In this document: positions 1 through 9,110 of the stretch, piece after piece
How positions within the stretch are numbered: the stretch's first letter is position 1
How the letters are laid out: every line of letters starts with the position of its first letter
Assembly (NCBI RefSeq): GCF_021602025.1
Contig: NZ_BQHW01000016.1
Coordinates: forward strand, 1 to 64,000
Length of the DNA stretch: 64,000 nucleotides
Reading direction: 5' to 3'
DNA from: Pseudomonas ceruminis
GTDB lineage: Bacteria; Pseudomonadota; Gammaproteobacteria; Pseudomonadales; Pseudomonadaceae
Notes under the pieces: model-generated
Told to the model about the DNA's origin: nothing
The model's input: only the letters and a program-made list of their open reading frames with translations
The model's database searches: none
Made by a program: the position numbers and the translations under genes

Positions 1-1
1 C

Positions 2-721
2 GCCCGCACGCCCCTCGGGCAACGCCTGGTGGAAAAAGGCTACATCACCGAACAGCAGCTCGAGCAGGCCATCACCAGCCCTGTTCGCCGACGCCTGGGC
101 CGCGAACTGCTGCTGCGTGGCTGGCTGACCAGCGAACAGCTGGTGCAGACCCTGGCCGAACAGCTCGACCTGCCATGGGCACCGCTCAACCCATTCAAGC
201 TCGACCCGCAGTTGATCGCCCAGTTACCACGCCGGCTGGCCACCCACTATGGCGTGCTGCCAGTGGCCGAGGACGGCGACGCCCTGGTGCTGGCCAGCGA
301 GAGCCCGGTCAGCCAGGTGTCGCTGGGGGTGATCAGCCGACAGCTCAAGCGCCCGGTGCGCTGTCGTTTGGCGCCACAAGGGCGGGTAACCTTGGGCTTG
401 CGCTATCACTACCCAAGCCCCTGGCAGCAAGAGGAAACCCGGCAGATGCTCGCGGTGCTCGAACGGCACCAGGACAACGCCCAGCTGATCGAACAGGTCA
501 GCACCCACCAGGTCATGCTCGGCACCCTGCTGCAGGTGCGCGGCATGGTTCCGGTGACCTTGTTCAACCAGGCCTTGATCGACTTCGACCCCGAGCAGCA
601 AAGCCTCGGAGCGCATCTGGTCGCCCGGGGCATCATTACTGAACAGGTGTTGCAAGAAGCCCTCGCCGAACAGGCCAGCGAACAGCAGGCCGCCTTTGAC
701 CTGACCCGGGAGGTGGCATGA
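2..721 (+). CDS. nfrB: NfrB-like glycosyltransferase, C-terminal part (gene begins before the window)
   Basis: The frame is open from the first bases of the window, so only the last 239 residues are seen; the GTG at 29 is internal. The visible part holds two pairs of MshEN/GspE-N type repeats, at about residues 4-60 (PLGQRLVEKGYI, then RRLGRELLLRGWL) and about 170-225 (LGTLLQVRGMV, then LGAHLVARGII). Such repeats bind c-di-GMP in MshE and form the C-terminal domain of NfrB, the inner-membrane glycosyltransferase that makes the phage N4 receptor glycan in E. coli. The catalytic part cannot be checked here. The stop overlaps the next start (ATGA), and the downstream genes match the nfrB-nfrA-DUF4434 order. 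The NfrB assignment rests on the domain type plus this context. Confidence 0.75.
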   Translation, partial: ARTPLGQRLVEKGYITEQQLEQAITSPVRRRLGRELLLRGWLTSEQLVQTLAEQLDLPWAPLNPFKLDPQLIAQLPRRLATHYGVLPVAEDGDALVLASESPVSQVSLGVISRQLKRPVRCRLAPQGRVTLGLRYHYPSPWQQEETRQMLAVLERHQDNAQLIEQVSTHQVMLGTLLQVRGMVPVTLFNQALIDFDPEQQSLGAHLVARGIITEQVLQEALAEQASEQQAAFDLTREVA

Positions 722-3720
722 AGCCACGGCTTACCCTGACCTTCGCTGGCCTGCTGCTGTGCACCACCGCCCTGCCCACCCTGGCCGCACCGATGACGGA
801 CTTCCAGCGTTTCACCAGTTTCCCGTTCATGGAGCGCGGTTACCGTGAAGCGAAAAAGGACAATTGGGCCGAGGTCGAGCGCCTGACCCGCCATGTACTG
901 GGGCGTGTACCCAACAACAACGAGGCCCGCGCCCTGTTGGTGCAGGCATTGGCCCACCAGCGCCGTTACAAGGAAGCCGAAGCCCTGGCCGAGCAGCTCG
1001 GTGATGGCCCCGAATACGCCAACGCACTGCTTGAACTGCGCCTGACCTGGATCGAGCAGGACCCGCCGCCCCCCAGCCAGGTAGAGGCCTGGCTGGACGC
1101 TGCCCAGGGCGTGCAACGGGTACGCCTGTGGCAGGCCTACAGCTTGAGCCTGGCCAAGTTTGGCGGTGCCGGCAAAGCGCTGGACTGGCTCAACCATCTG
1201 CCGCCGCGTGACGATGGCCCGGTATTGCGCCTGGCACGGGCCAACTTCGCCGAACAACTGCGCAACTGGAAAGAGACCATCGACCAGTTGCAACCACTTG
1301 CCGCCCAGGGCCAGTTACCGGCCCAAGACTGGCAGCGCCTGGCCAATGCCTACGTGCAGCAGGTCGATGAAAAGGGCCTGAGCCAATTGCTGCAAAGCGC
1401 CCCCTCCGCCGAGGTGGCCAACCAGATGCGGCTGGCCATGGCCAACCGTGCCATCGCCATGGGCCATAACCAGCAGGCGCAGCGGTGGCTGCAAACCCTG
1501 CCCGCCGCGCAGTTGCAGCAACCCGAGCTGCGCCAGCAGTTGTGGGAACTGGCCCGTGAAGGCGGCGATGCCCCATTGGTTCGGCGCCTGAGCAACGAAC
1601 TGCAACGCCCCTGCCTTGAGACGGTCGATTGGCTGTCGCGCCATGACCCGGATGTCGCCCGGGAACAATTCAAGGGCTGCCCCGCCAACACCGACCCACG
1701 CGCCTACGCGATACTCAAGCAGCGCCTGTACGGGGACCCCGTGCAACCGCCACAGCCGCGCACGGCCGCCGAATGGGAAAAACGCTACCGTCAGCACGGT
1801 GACCTGGCCGCGCTCGAACAGGCCACGTTCCTGTTGGTGCAACACGATCAACGCGAGCGCGCCCGGTCATTGCTGGAACAGGCGTACGATCGCCGCCAGG
1901 GGCGCCTGACGCCGTCACTGCTGCAACGCCTGGGGAATATCTACGCACGCAACGAAAGCCCGTTGGACAGCAGGCGGATACTCAGCCTTGTTCCCAGGGT
2001 CAATGCCAACACCCGTGCCCAGTTGCTTGGCCGCCTGGCCGAAGCCGGCCAGTGCGATGCTGTACGCCAGGCGATACCGGCAACCCCCGGCGAAGCCGGG
2101 CAGTTTCGCGCCCTGGGCCGCTGCGCCATGCCCGAGCAACCCGGTGAAGCCGTGGTCTACTACCAGGCCGCCGAACGCCTGGGCGACCCAGGCAACCGGT
2201 TACCGCTGGCCTACGCGCTGGAGGCTGCCGGCGACGCTGAGGCCGCCCTGCCGATCTGGCGCAGCCTGCCAGCCAGCGCCTGGACTGACAATGCCCGCTT
2301 GACGGCCGCCGCTGGCGCGCTGAACGCCGGCGACCCACAGGCTGCCCGCCGTTACTGGGACGCCGCCGCGCACCGCAGCGCCGACGATTGGGCCCTGGGG
2401 GCCGTGATCGCCCAACGCCAGGGTGACCTGCCCGCGGCCCTGGGTTTCCAGCGTCAGGCCCTGGCGCACAGCCCGCGTGCCGACCATTATTATGCCGCCG
2501 CCAGCACTGCCCAGTTGGCCGGCGACAGCGCACAAAGCACCGCTTGGCTGGCCGAGGCAGTGCGCCTTGCGCCCGACCAGCCGCGCTACCGCGCCGACTA
2601 CGGGATGCGCCTGGCCGGCTCGCCCGACAAGGCCCAGCGCCGCCAGGCGATCCCTTACCTGGAGCGCGCCACCCAGGATTTCCCCGAAGACTACCGCCTG
2701 GGCGAAACCCTCGCCTTGCGGTATGACGAGGCCGAAAACAGCGCTGCGGCCCGCCGCGAACTGCGGCGGGTGATCGATGTGGAAGAGCACCTGGTGGACG
2801 GCGACGATGAATACGGCAGCCTCGAGGCGCGCAAGTACCGCCAGCGCCGGGCCCACGAGAGCCTGTCGCGGCGCGACACCATCACGCTGGCCAGCACCTG
2901 GTCGCCCGCTGGCACCTCGACCAACGACAAGTTCCTCGACAACGGCCAGCGCAGCGGCAGCCGCCGCCGCACGCAGTCGCAAAACGTGCAGTTGGCCATG
3001 TGGGACCATGCCTTGGGTGAAGAGCCCAGCCGCAACGGCAGCACCCTGTCGGTCTATGGGCGGGTGCTGTTCGGCGGCCAGAGCCGTACTGACTACGCGC
3101 AAAGCATGGGCACCGGCGTTGGCCTGCGCTACAAGCCCTTTGGCCAGGCCAACCTCAACCTGTACGCCGAGCTCTACCATCAACGCCAGATCGATGCCGA
3201 GCACTACAGCGGCCTGAGCCTTGGGGAGCTGCTAAGCCCGGCCAAGGTCGGCGGCAACTGGGGAGACTTGCGGCACAACGCCGAGTCGAGCAACGACCTG
3301 CTACTGCGCGCAACGGCCTCCTTCCTCGACCAGGGGGCATGGCGCAACGACTGGCGGATCGACGAGGACGACTGGAACGAGCGCTTCCTCTACCTCGACG
3401 CTGCGTGGTGGACCCGCGCCGGTGACCACGCTTGGCTGTCACGCTACCAACAAGGCCACACCTGGAAGCTGCCCGGCAGCTCAGCACAGACGGTGATGCC
3501 CTATGGCTTGCTCGAGTTCGCGAGCCAGGACCCGAGCAACGACTGGCGCCAGGATGCCCGTGCCGGTGTCGGCGTGCGCTGGCAATGGTGGTTCGACGAC
3601 GACCGGTACAACGCCTACCGCGGCTCGCTGAAAGTACGCGCCGAGTACCAGCAATCGCTGGGTGGCAACCTCTACCAGCGCGCCAATGGTGTGCTGGTTG
3701 GCGCGGAGATGACCTTCTGA
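718..3720 (+). CDS. nfrA: NfrA-like outer-membrane TPR/porin protein (N4 receptor type)
   Basis: This is a 1000-residue protein with a signal peptide (cleavage near ALPTLAA, residue about 24). A long helical TPR region covers about residues 30-680, with many A-L-x-x-A type repeats. The C-terminal domain, about 740-1000, is rich in aromatic residues and ends in F (GAEMTF), as outer-membrane barrels do. NfrA of E. coli is the outer-membrane export component and phage N4 receptor partner of NfrB, and has the same TPR-plus-C-terminal-domain build. The start overlaps the nfrB stop by four bases (ATGA) and the stop overlaps the next start, so the three genes are translationally coupled. Whether the C-terminus forms a closed barrel here is inferred. 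Confidence 0.78.
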   Translation: MKPRLTLTFAGLLLCTTALPTLAAPMTDFQRFTSFPFMERGYREAKKDNWAEVERLTRHVLGRVPNNNEARALLVQALAHQRRYKEAEALAEQLGDGPEYANALLELRLTWIEQDPPPPSQVEAWLDAAQGVQRVRLWQAYSLSLAKFGGAGKALDWLNHLPPRDDGPVLRLARANFAEQLRNWKETIDQLQPLAAQGQLPAQDWQRLANAYVQQVDEKGLSQLLQSAPSAEVANQMRLAMANRAIAMGHNQQAQRWLQTLPAAQLQQPELRQQLWELAREGGDAPLVRRLSNELQRPCLETVDWLSRHDPDVAREQFKGCPANTDPRAYAILKQRLYGDPVQPPQPRTAAEWEKRYRQHGDLAALEQATFLLVQHDQRERARSLLEQAYDRRQGRLTPSLLQRLGNIYARNESPLDSRRILSLVPRVNANTRAQLLGRLAEAGQCDAVRQAIPATPGEAGQFRALGRCAMPEQPGEAVVYYQAAERLGDPGNRLPLAYALEAAGDAEAALPIWRSLPASAWTDNARLTAAAGALNAGDPQAARRYWDAAAHRSADDWALGAVIAQRQGDLPAALGFQRQALAHSPRADHYYAAASTAQLAGDSAQSTAWLAEAVRLAPDQPRYRADYGMRLAGSPDKAQRRQAIPYLERATQDFPEDYRLGETLALRYDEAENSAAARRELRRVIDVEEHLVDGDDEYGSLEARKYRQRRAHESLSRRDTITLASTWSPAGTSTNDKFLDNGQRSGSRRRTQSQNVQLAMWDHALGEEPSRNGSTLSVYGRVLFGGQSRTDYAQSMGTGVGLRYKPFGQANLNLYAELYHQRQIDAEHYSGLSLGELLSPAKVGGNWGDLRHNAESSNDLLLRATASFLDQGAWRNDWRIDEDDWNERFLYLDAAWWTRAGDHAWLSRYQQGHTWKLPGSSAQTVMPYGLLEFASQDPSNDWRQDARAGVGVRWQWWFDDDRYNAYRGSLKVRAEYQQSLGGNLYQRANGVLVGAEMTF

Positions 3721-4559
3721 TGCGTACCTTTCTGGCTATCTGCATGGTTGCGCTGTGCCTGCCGGCGCTGGCCGAGCAGCGCCTGTTCTACCAACCGTTG
3801 AACCGCGACGCTGGCGTCACCCCTGCCCAGTGGCAGCAACTGTGGCAGGCGACGGCGGCCCAGGGCGGCACCACCTTGATCGTGCAGTGGAGCGCCTACG
3901 GTGACAGCGATTTCGGCGGTGCCCAGGGTTGGTTGGCCAACAGCCTGCGCGAAGCGCGCGCCCAAGGCCTTGAACTGGTGCTAGGGCTGTACATGGACCC
4001 CGCCTACTACCAGCGCCTCCAGGCGCTCGACGCGGACGGTTTGAGCAGCTACTGGAAAGCCCAGCTGGGTCGCTCGTTGAGCCACTACCAACAGCTGCGT
4101 GAAACCTGGCGACTGCCCGTGGCGGGTTGGTACCTGCCGATGGAGCTGGACGATCTGCACTTTCGTGACGCCTCCCGCCGCGACGCGTTGTACCGCCAGT
4201 TGCAGGCATTCAACCGGCAGTTGGACAAACCCCTGCACATCAGTGCCTTCAGCGCAGGCACGCTGGCACCGGGCGTCAATGGCGCGTGGCTGGATCAGCT
4301 TGCCGGGCTGGGTTTGACGGTCTGGTGGCAGGACGGAGCCGGTACCGGGCGGCTGCCGCCCTTGGTGCGCCAGGCCTATGAGCACGCCTTGCCGTGCCGG
4401 GTAGGCGTGGTGCGCGAGGCGTTTCGCCAGGTCAGTGCACCGGGCCAGCCCTTTCACGCCGAGCCGGCGGCGCCGCAGCTTGCGGGCGGATGCCATGCCG
4501 AGGCGGTGTTCGACGTGCGCTATCGACCGTGGGCCCAAGGCGTGCTGCCGCAGCAGTGA
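3720..4559 (+). CDS. Periplasmic DUF4434 protein of the nfr operon
   Basis: The protein has 279 residues and starts with a clear signal peptide (MRTFLAICMVALCLPALA, then EQRLF). The start is set by a TGATG overlap with the nfrA stop; an upstream extension of the same frame runs inside nfrA and is discarded. The body resembles the DUF4434 family, which has a TIM-barrel glycoside-hydrolase-like fold: acidic strand ends such as LYMDPAYYQ and WYLPMELDDLHF could be active-site segments. The E. coli equivalent in this operon is YbcH, a periplasmic protein of the NGR glycan pathway. A role in trimming or guiding the exported glycan is an inference. Confidence 0.7.
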   Translation: MRTFLAICMVALCLPALAEQRLFYQPLNRDAGVTPAQWQQLWQATAAQGGTTLIVQWSAYGDSDFGGAQGWLANSLREARAQGLELVLGLYMDPAYYQRLQALDADGLSSYWKAQLGRSLSHYQQLRETWRLPVAGWYLPMELDDLHFRDASRRDALYRQLQAFNRQLDKPLHISAFSAGTLAPGVNGAWLDQLAGLGLTVWWQDGAGTGRLPPLVRQAYEHALPCRVGVVREAFRQVSAPGQPFHAEPAAPQLAGGCHAEAVFDVRYRPWAQGVLPQQ

Positions 4560-4581
4560 GCCTGTTCGTACCGACTCTTTC

Positions 4582-4595
4582 GCTGGCTTGCCAGC
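4582..4595. repeat. Short perfect palindrome between nfr operon and diguanylate cyclase
   Basis: GCTGGC-TT-GCCAGC, preceded by TTTC, resembles the core of Pseudomonas REP-like intergenic hairpins. It has no T-run, so it is not a good intrinsic terminator. It lies in the 80-base gap between the DUF4434 gene and the diguanylate cyclase. Confidence 0.4.
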
Positions 4596-4639
4596 AACAG
4601 CGCCAGTGTTGACAATGCAGTCCTCACAGGAGCCCCCGG

Positions 4640-5731
4640 ATGTTCAAGACCATCGAGGAGTACGTCCGCCAGCAGGTCGCACCCGCGGCCCTGCGTGCCG
4701 AATTTCGTCAACACGAATTCGATAACTCCCGGCGCTTTTGCCAGCTGATTTTCTGTATCAGCGTCGCCGTCTGGCTCGTCTTCGATATCATCGTCAGCTA
4801 CCTGGGCGGCCAGGGCTTCACTTGGTTATCGGGGGTGTTCATGGCCCTGATGGGCACCCTCACCGTCGTCCTGGGCTTCACCCGCAACAGCCACCACTTC
4901 GACGTGCTCAACCTGCTGTTCATTGCCGTCATCACCCTGGCCATAAGGCTGGTCATTGACGGCATCCCGATCGCCCTGCGTCCCGTATGGCTGGTGCTGG
5001 GGACCTCCACCGTGCTCTACAGCGTCTCGGTGCTACCTGTACGACGCTGGTCGTTTTTCTGCGCCATGGTCGTCACGTGGGCTGTCCTCAACCCCTTTTA
5101 CGGCACCAACATCGACCTGGACGACCTGGAAGCTGCCATGTTGCTGAGTTATGCCGTGTTTCTCAGCGGCCTGGTGATCTACAGCTACCTGCGCCTGCGC
5201 CAGGCCAAGCTGCATAACTTCTACATGTCCAAGGTGCTGCTCGAACAGGCTTATGTCGACGTGCTGACCGACATCCCCAACCGCCGCTCGTTCATGGCCA
5301 AGGCCGAGCGCCAGCTGCGGCAATCGCCCGCCGGGCAGTACCTGGCGATGATCGACATCGACAACTTCAAGCAGGTCAACGACCGGTTTGGCCATGACAT
5401 CGGCGACGAAGTGCTCAAGCGCGTGGCCGCGCATATCAAGGCGTCGATGGGGACGTACGAGTTCGCCCGGCTGGGCGGCGAGGAGTTCGTGATCTTCTTC
5501 CAGGGGTTGGACCAGGACGCGGCCGAGCGGCAGGTCAGCGCCTTGTGCGAACGGGTGCGTGACGACCAGGGCCCGCACCCGGTGACGATCAGTATCGGGC
5601 TGGCACGGGTGGACAACGGCGATAGCCTGACCACGGCACTGGTGCGAGCTGACCAGGCACTGTACGAGGCCAAGCACAGCGGCAAGGATCGCTTCGTGCT
5701 GTGGACGGCCAGGCTGGCTGAAAGCAGCTAG
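4640..5731 (+). CDS. Membrane-bound diguanylate cyclase (GGEEF)
   Basis: The protein has 363 residues. The N-terminal half (about 33-183) has six hydrophobic segments; a GGDEF domain follows at about 200-355, with DVLTDIPNRRSF at its start, the metal/substrate segment MIDIDNFKQVND, and the active-site loop GGEEF at 279-283. GGEEF is a functional variant of the signature, so the protein should make c-di-GMP from two GTP. The position where the inhibitory RxxD I-site would sit reads MGTY, so product inhibition through that site is unlikely. It lies 80 bases after the nfr genes on the same strand. As NfrB carries c-di-GMP-binding type repeats, this cyclase is a plausible local activator. The sensory input of the membrane part is unknown. 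Confidence 0.88.
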   Translation: MFKTIEEYVRQQVAPAALRAEFRQHEFDNSRRFCQLIFCISVAVWLVFDIIVSYLGGQGFTWLSGVFMALMGTLTVVLGFTRNSHHFDVLNLLFIAVITLAIRLVIDGIPIALRPVWLVLGTSTVLYSVSVLPVRRWSFFCAMVVTWAVLNPFYGTNIDLDDLEAAMLLSYAVFLSGLVIYSYLRLRQAKLHNFYMSKVLLEQAYVDVLTDIPNRRSFMAKAERQLRQSPAGQYLAMIDIDNFKQVNDRFGHDIGDEVLKRVAAHIKASMGTYEFARLGGEEFVIFFQGLDQDAAERQVSALCERVRDDQGPHPVTISIGLARVDNGDSLTTALVRADQALYEAKHSGKDRFVLWTARLAESS

Positions 5732-5744
5732 CAGGCAACGCCCG

Positions 5745-7046
5745 CTAGCCACCGGCAGGCAAGCGGATCCTGAACTGCGCGCCCCCCAAGGCCGACTGCG
5801 CCACGGTCAGTGTGCCACCCTGCCCCTCGATCGCCCTGCGGCTGATGGCCAGGCCTAGGCCGAAACCGCCGGTATTGCGGTCACGGCTGCGGTCTAGGCG
5901 GTAGAACGGCTGGAAGATACGCTCGCGCTCCTCCACCGGAATGCCGATTCCGTCATCCTCGACCGTCAACAGGCAGGCACCGTCCGGCTCAAGACGCAAG
6001 CGCAGTAGCAGGCTCTCATCGCAATAACGCATGGCGTTGCGCACCAGGTTCTGCACCGCCCGCGCCGTCAGCCGCGGGTCAAGCACGAAGCGTGGCAGCT
6101 TGCCCACGGCGCGCACCTCCCACGCGATGCCGCGGGCGTCCAGCTCTTCGGCAAAGCCACCCAGCACGCTGTCCACCAGCTCCAGCAACGACACCTCGAC
6201 CCGCTCACGGGCCTGGTCGGCGTTGTACAGCCGGCTGTACGACAGCAGCTCAAGCACCAGATCGTCCAGCTCCCGAACATGCCCGACCAGTTCCAGCAAG
6301 CGCTTGCGGCTGGCCGCCGGTACTTCGTCGAACAGCAGCACCAGGCCGAAATCCAGCCGGGTAAGCGGGGTACGCAGTTCATGGGACACTGCATTGAGCA
6401 GTTCGCGCTGCTGATTGACGTGGCGCTCCAGGTCGCTGGCCATGGTGTCGAACACACCAGCCAGCTCACCGATGTTCGAATGCGGCGAGATATGGGTGCG
6501 CTCGGCCATCTGCCCCTGGCCCAGGCGCCTGGCGGTTTCCTTGAGCCGCTCCAGGTCACGCCAGTGCGGCCATACCCACAACAGCAGGCAGCCCAGCATC
6601 GCGGCACCGATCAGCACGGTCACCCCCCAGGACAGCACATTGATATCCAGTGGGTCCGGTGGCGAATGCAGGCTCACCAGCCAGTCCTTGTCCAGCGGCG
6701 CCAGCACGGTTTCGTAATAGCCCCAGTCGCCGATGCGCACCGTGTACAGGCCATGCTCCAGGCGCGCCTGTTCATCCACGTTCAACCCGGCCTGGTCCTT
6801 GCGCAACAGGCTGACCTGCAACGGCGCGAACACCCGCGCCAGGTCCTGCTCCACGGCGGGCCACTGCTCGCGCGGGGCCTGGCGGAACTGGCGCACGATC
6901 AGCGACTGCACACCCTTGGCCTGGTCGAGGTTGTAGGCCACGAAGCGGTCATGGAACAACCCGACGATGGCGTCCGGGATCAACAGCAGAGCACCGGCAT
7001 AGGCGACGATGATCACCAGGTACAGGCGCACCAGAATCTTCAGCAT
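5745..7046 (-). CDS. Sensor histidine kinase, RstB-like
   Basis: The protein has 433 residues: TM1 about 5-25, a periplasmic domain of about 110 residues, TM2 about 140-160, a HAMP segment about 160-212, then the HisKA box with NAVSHELRTPL (phospho-acceptor His222) and a HATPase domain with an N-box (QNLVRNAMRY), G1 (EDDGIGIP) and G2 (GFGLGLAI). The short periplasmic domain and overall build recall RstB of E. coli. It lies 6 bases after the response regulator gene and forms an operon with it, divergent from an RND efflux operon that the pair may control. The signal is not known. Its 3' end faces the diguanylate cyclase with a 13-base gap. Confidence 0.85.
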   Translation of the reverse strand: MLKILVRLYLVIIVAYAGALLLIPDAIVGLFHDRFVAYNLDQAKGVQSLIVRQFRQAPREQWPAVEQDLARVFAPLQVSLLRKDQAGLNVDEQARLEHGLYTVRIGDWGYYETVLAPLDKDWLVSLHSPPDPLDINVLSWGVTVLIGAAMLGCLLLWVWPHWRDLERLKETARRLGQGQMAERTHISPHSNIGELAGVFDTMASDLERHVNQQRELLNAVSHELRTPLTRLDFGLVLLFDEVPAASRKRLLELVGHVRELDDLVLELLSYSRLYNADQARERVEVSLLELVDSVLGGFAEELDARGIAWEVRAVGKLPRFVLDPRLTARAVQNLVRNAMRYCDESLLLRLRLEPDGACLLTVEDDGIGIPVEERERIFQPFYRLDRSRDRNTGGFGLGLAISRRAIEGQGGTLTVAQSALGGAQFRIRLPAGG

Positions 7047-7052
7047 GTGCCC

Positions 7053-7754
7053 TCAGCACTCCCACTCGACGCGGCTCAGCAGGTAGCCTTTGCCCCACAC
7101 CGTCTTGATCTTGCGCGCTTCGCCGGCGCTGTCATCGAACTTGCGGCGCAGCTTGGAAATGGCCACGTCTACCGAGCGGTCGGTGCCGTTGAACTCGATC
7201 CCCCGCAACTGCTGCAGGATGCGGTCGCGGCTGAGCACGACACCGGCATTGCGGGCCAGCACCACCAGCAGGTTGTACTCACCGCTCGACAGTTCCACTT
7301 CTTCGCCCCGCCAGCTGACCACGCGCTCGGCCAGGTCGATGCGCAAACCGCCGATCTGGATCTGCTCGCTGTCCAGGTGCGGCTCGTTGACGCTGCTGCG
7401 ACGTAACAAGGTGCGCACGCGCGCCAGCAGAACGCGTGGCTCGCAGGGTTTGGTCACGTAGTCGTCGGCGCCCAGTTCCAGGCCCAGGACCTGGTCATGG
7501 CTATCGTCGCGGGCCGTCAGCATCAGGATCGGCAGGCAATGTGACTGCTGGCGCAGCAGGCGGCACACCTGCAGGCCGTCGATGCCGGGCAGCATCAGGT
7601 CGAGGATCACCAGGTCGGGTTTTTCCAGGCGCACGGCGTCGAGCACATGGTCGCCGCGGGCGATCACCCGCACATGGAAGTCGTTGCGTTGCAGGTAACT
7701 GGCGATCAGTTCGGACAGGGCACTGTCGTCTTCGACCAGGAGAATATTCGGCAT
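7053..7754 (-). CDS. OmpR-family response regulator
   Basis: The protein has 233 residues. The receiver domain (1-120) has the acidic pair D9/D10, the phospho-acceptor D52 (VILDLMLPG) and the conserved Lys in YVTKPC. A winged-helix DNA-binding domain of OmpR/PhoB type occupies about 130-228 (ISKLRRKFDD recognition helix, GYLLSRVEWE end). It is first gene of the operon with the RstB-like kinase. It starts 169 bases from the divergent efflux adaptor gene, and that gap holds three TTCACA-like direct repeats spaced by 10-11 bases, the geometry used by OmpR-family dimers. The target promoter is therefore inferred to be the efflux operon, its own promoter, or both. Confidence 0.88.
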   Translation of the reverse strand: MPNILLVEDDSALSELIASYLQRNDFHVRVIARGDHVLDAVRLEKPDLVILDLMLPGIDGLQVCRLLRQQSHCLPILMLTARDDSHDQVLGLELGADDYVTKPCEPRVLLARVRTLLRRSSVNEPHLDSEQIQIGGLRIDLAERVVSWRGEEVELSSGEYNLLVVLARNAGVVLSRDRILQQLRGIEFNGTDRSVDVAISKLRRKFDDSAGEARKIKTVWGKGYLLSRVEWEC

Positions 7755-7831
7755 AGGGACTTGGGATGGCGATTAGGGAAGGCTTGACTGGCAGTCAGAA
7801 TATAGAATCCGCCATGGCGACAGGGTCATTC

Positions 7832-7858
7832 TTCACACTTTTTCACACACACTTTACA
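7832..7858. promoter_or_regulatory. Three TTCACA-type direct repeats, candidate response-regulator site
   Basis: TTCACA at 7832, TTCACA at 7842 and TTTACA at 7853 are spaced 10 and 11 bases apart, about one helical turn. The array sits between the divergent two-component and efflux operons, where an OmpR-family dimer would be expected to bind. This is seen in the sequence; the binding is inferred. Confidence 0.4.
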
Positions 7859-7923
7859 GGTATTAACAGGCAGGCAGGCAGCGGCTGCTTTAGCATACGC
7901 CGGGTCATCATCGGAAGATCCGT

Positions 7924-9099
7924 ATGCCTATTACCGTCCCCCATCGCCTGCGCCCCGTGGCGCTAACGGCGTTTCTGGCCCTGAGCGTGGCCGGCTGCAA
8001 CGACACTGCCGAGCAGAGCGACCAGCAACCCAAGCCCCAGGTGCGGGTGGAAACGCTGCAACTCCAACCCCTGGCCATCAGCACCGAACTGAGCGGGCGC
8101 ATTCTTGCCCCGCGCACTGCCGAAGTCCGGGCCCGGGTGGCCGGCGTGGTGCTCAAACGGGTGTACCGTGAGGGCAGCGACGTCAAGCAAGGCGACGTCC
8201 TGTTCCTGATCGACCCGGCACCGTTCAAGGCTGACCACGACAGTGCCCGCGCCACCCTGGCCAAGGCTCAGGCCAACCTGTACCAGGCCCGCCTCCAGGA
8301 ACAGCGTTATCGTCAGCTGGTCGACGACAAGGCGGTCAGCCGCCAGGAGTACGACAATGCCCGGGCTGCGTTCCTCCAGGCCGATGCCGTAGTGGCTGAA
8401 GCCAAGGCCACGCTCGAGCGGGCGCGCTTGAACCTGGGTTATGCCACGGTCACCGCGCCGATCTCCGGGCGCATCGGCCGTGCCCTGGTCACCGAAGGTG
8501 CGCTGGTGGGGCAGAACGAGACCACGCCGCTGGCGACCATTCAGCAGCTTAACCCGATCCATGCCGACGTGACCCAGTCGACCCGCGAGCTCAACACCTT
8601 GCGCCGCGCATTGCGTGCCGGCGAGCTGCAACAGGCAGGCAATGGCGAAGCACGCGCCACGCTGATCCAGGATGACGGCAGTGCTTACCCGCTGCCTGGC
8701 AAGCTGCTGTTCTCTGACATCAGCGTCGACCCGAGCACCAACCAGATCACCCTGCGCAGCGAGTTCCCCAACCCCGACCTCGACCTGCTGCCCGGCAGCT
8801 ATGTGCGAGTGCGCCTGGAGCAGGCGGTGCAACCCAAAGGCATCAGCGTGCCGCAGCGCGCAATCCTGCGTGACAGCGCCGGGGTGCCGAAGGTACTGGT
8901 GGTCGATGCCCAGGCGCGCGTGAGCGAACGCCCGGTTGTGCTCGGCAACGCCCAGGGCGACCGCTGGATCGTCAGCGAAGGCCTGGCCCCTGGCGAGCGC
9001 GTGGTCATCGAAGGTCTGCAACACGTCAAGGCGGGCGACCAGGTCCAGGTCGACGCCAGCCCGGGCAGCCAGCCCATCGCCCAGCACAACGGCCAGTGA
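7924..9099 (+). CDS. RND efflux periplasmic adaptor lipoprotein
   Basis: The protein has 391 residues and a lipoprotein signal (LSVAGC, Cys22). It has the order typical of the AcrA/MexA family: lipoyl half-motifs around residues 60-100 (EVRARVAGVV, GSDVKQGDVLFLID), an alpha-helical hairpin about 100-165, the second lipoyl half (YATVTAPISGRIG), a beta-barrel domain and the membrane-proximal domain. It links the inner-membrane pump encoded next to an outer-membrane channel. The pump gene follows after 11 bases. No outer-membrane factor gene is present in this operon, so a channel encoded elsewhere (OprM/TtgC type) is probably shared. The substrates cannot be read from the sequence. Confidence 0.88.
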   Translation: MPITVPHRLRPVALTAFLALSVAGCNDTAEQSDQQPKPQVRVETLQLQPLAISTELSGRILAPRTAEVRARVAGVVLKRVYREGSDVKQGDVLFLIDPAPFKADHDSARATLAKAQANLYQARLQEQRYRQLVDDKAVSRQEYDNARAAFLQADAVVAEAKATLERARLNLGYATVTAPISGRIGRALVTEGALVGQNETTPLATIQQLNPIHADVTQSTRELNTLRRALRAGELQQAGNGEARATLIQDDGSAYPLPGKLLFSDISVDPSTNQITLRSEFPNPDLDLLPGSYVRVRLEQAVQPKGISVPQRAILRDSAGVPKVLVVDAQARVSERPVVLGNAQGDRWIVSEGLAPGERVVIEGLQHVKAGDQVQVDASPGSQPIAQHNGQ

Positions 9100-9110
9100 G
9101 GGCCTGACCC

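Noticed and set aside
4610-4625. TTGACA close to the diguanylate cyclase as a sigma-70 -35 box
   Set aside because: It is only about 25 bases from the ATG and has no -10 partner at proper spacing, so it cannot be the promoter of that gene.
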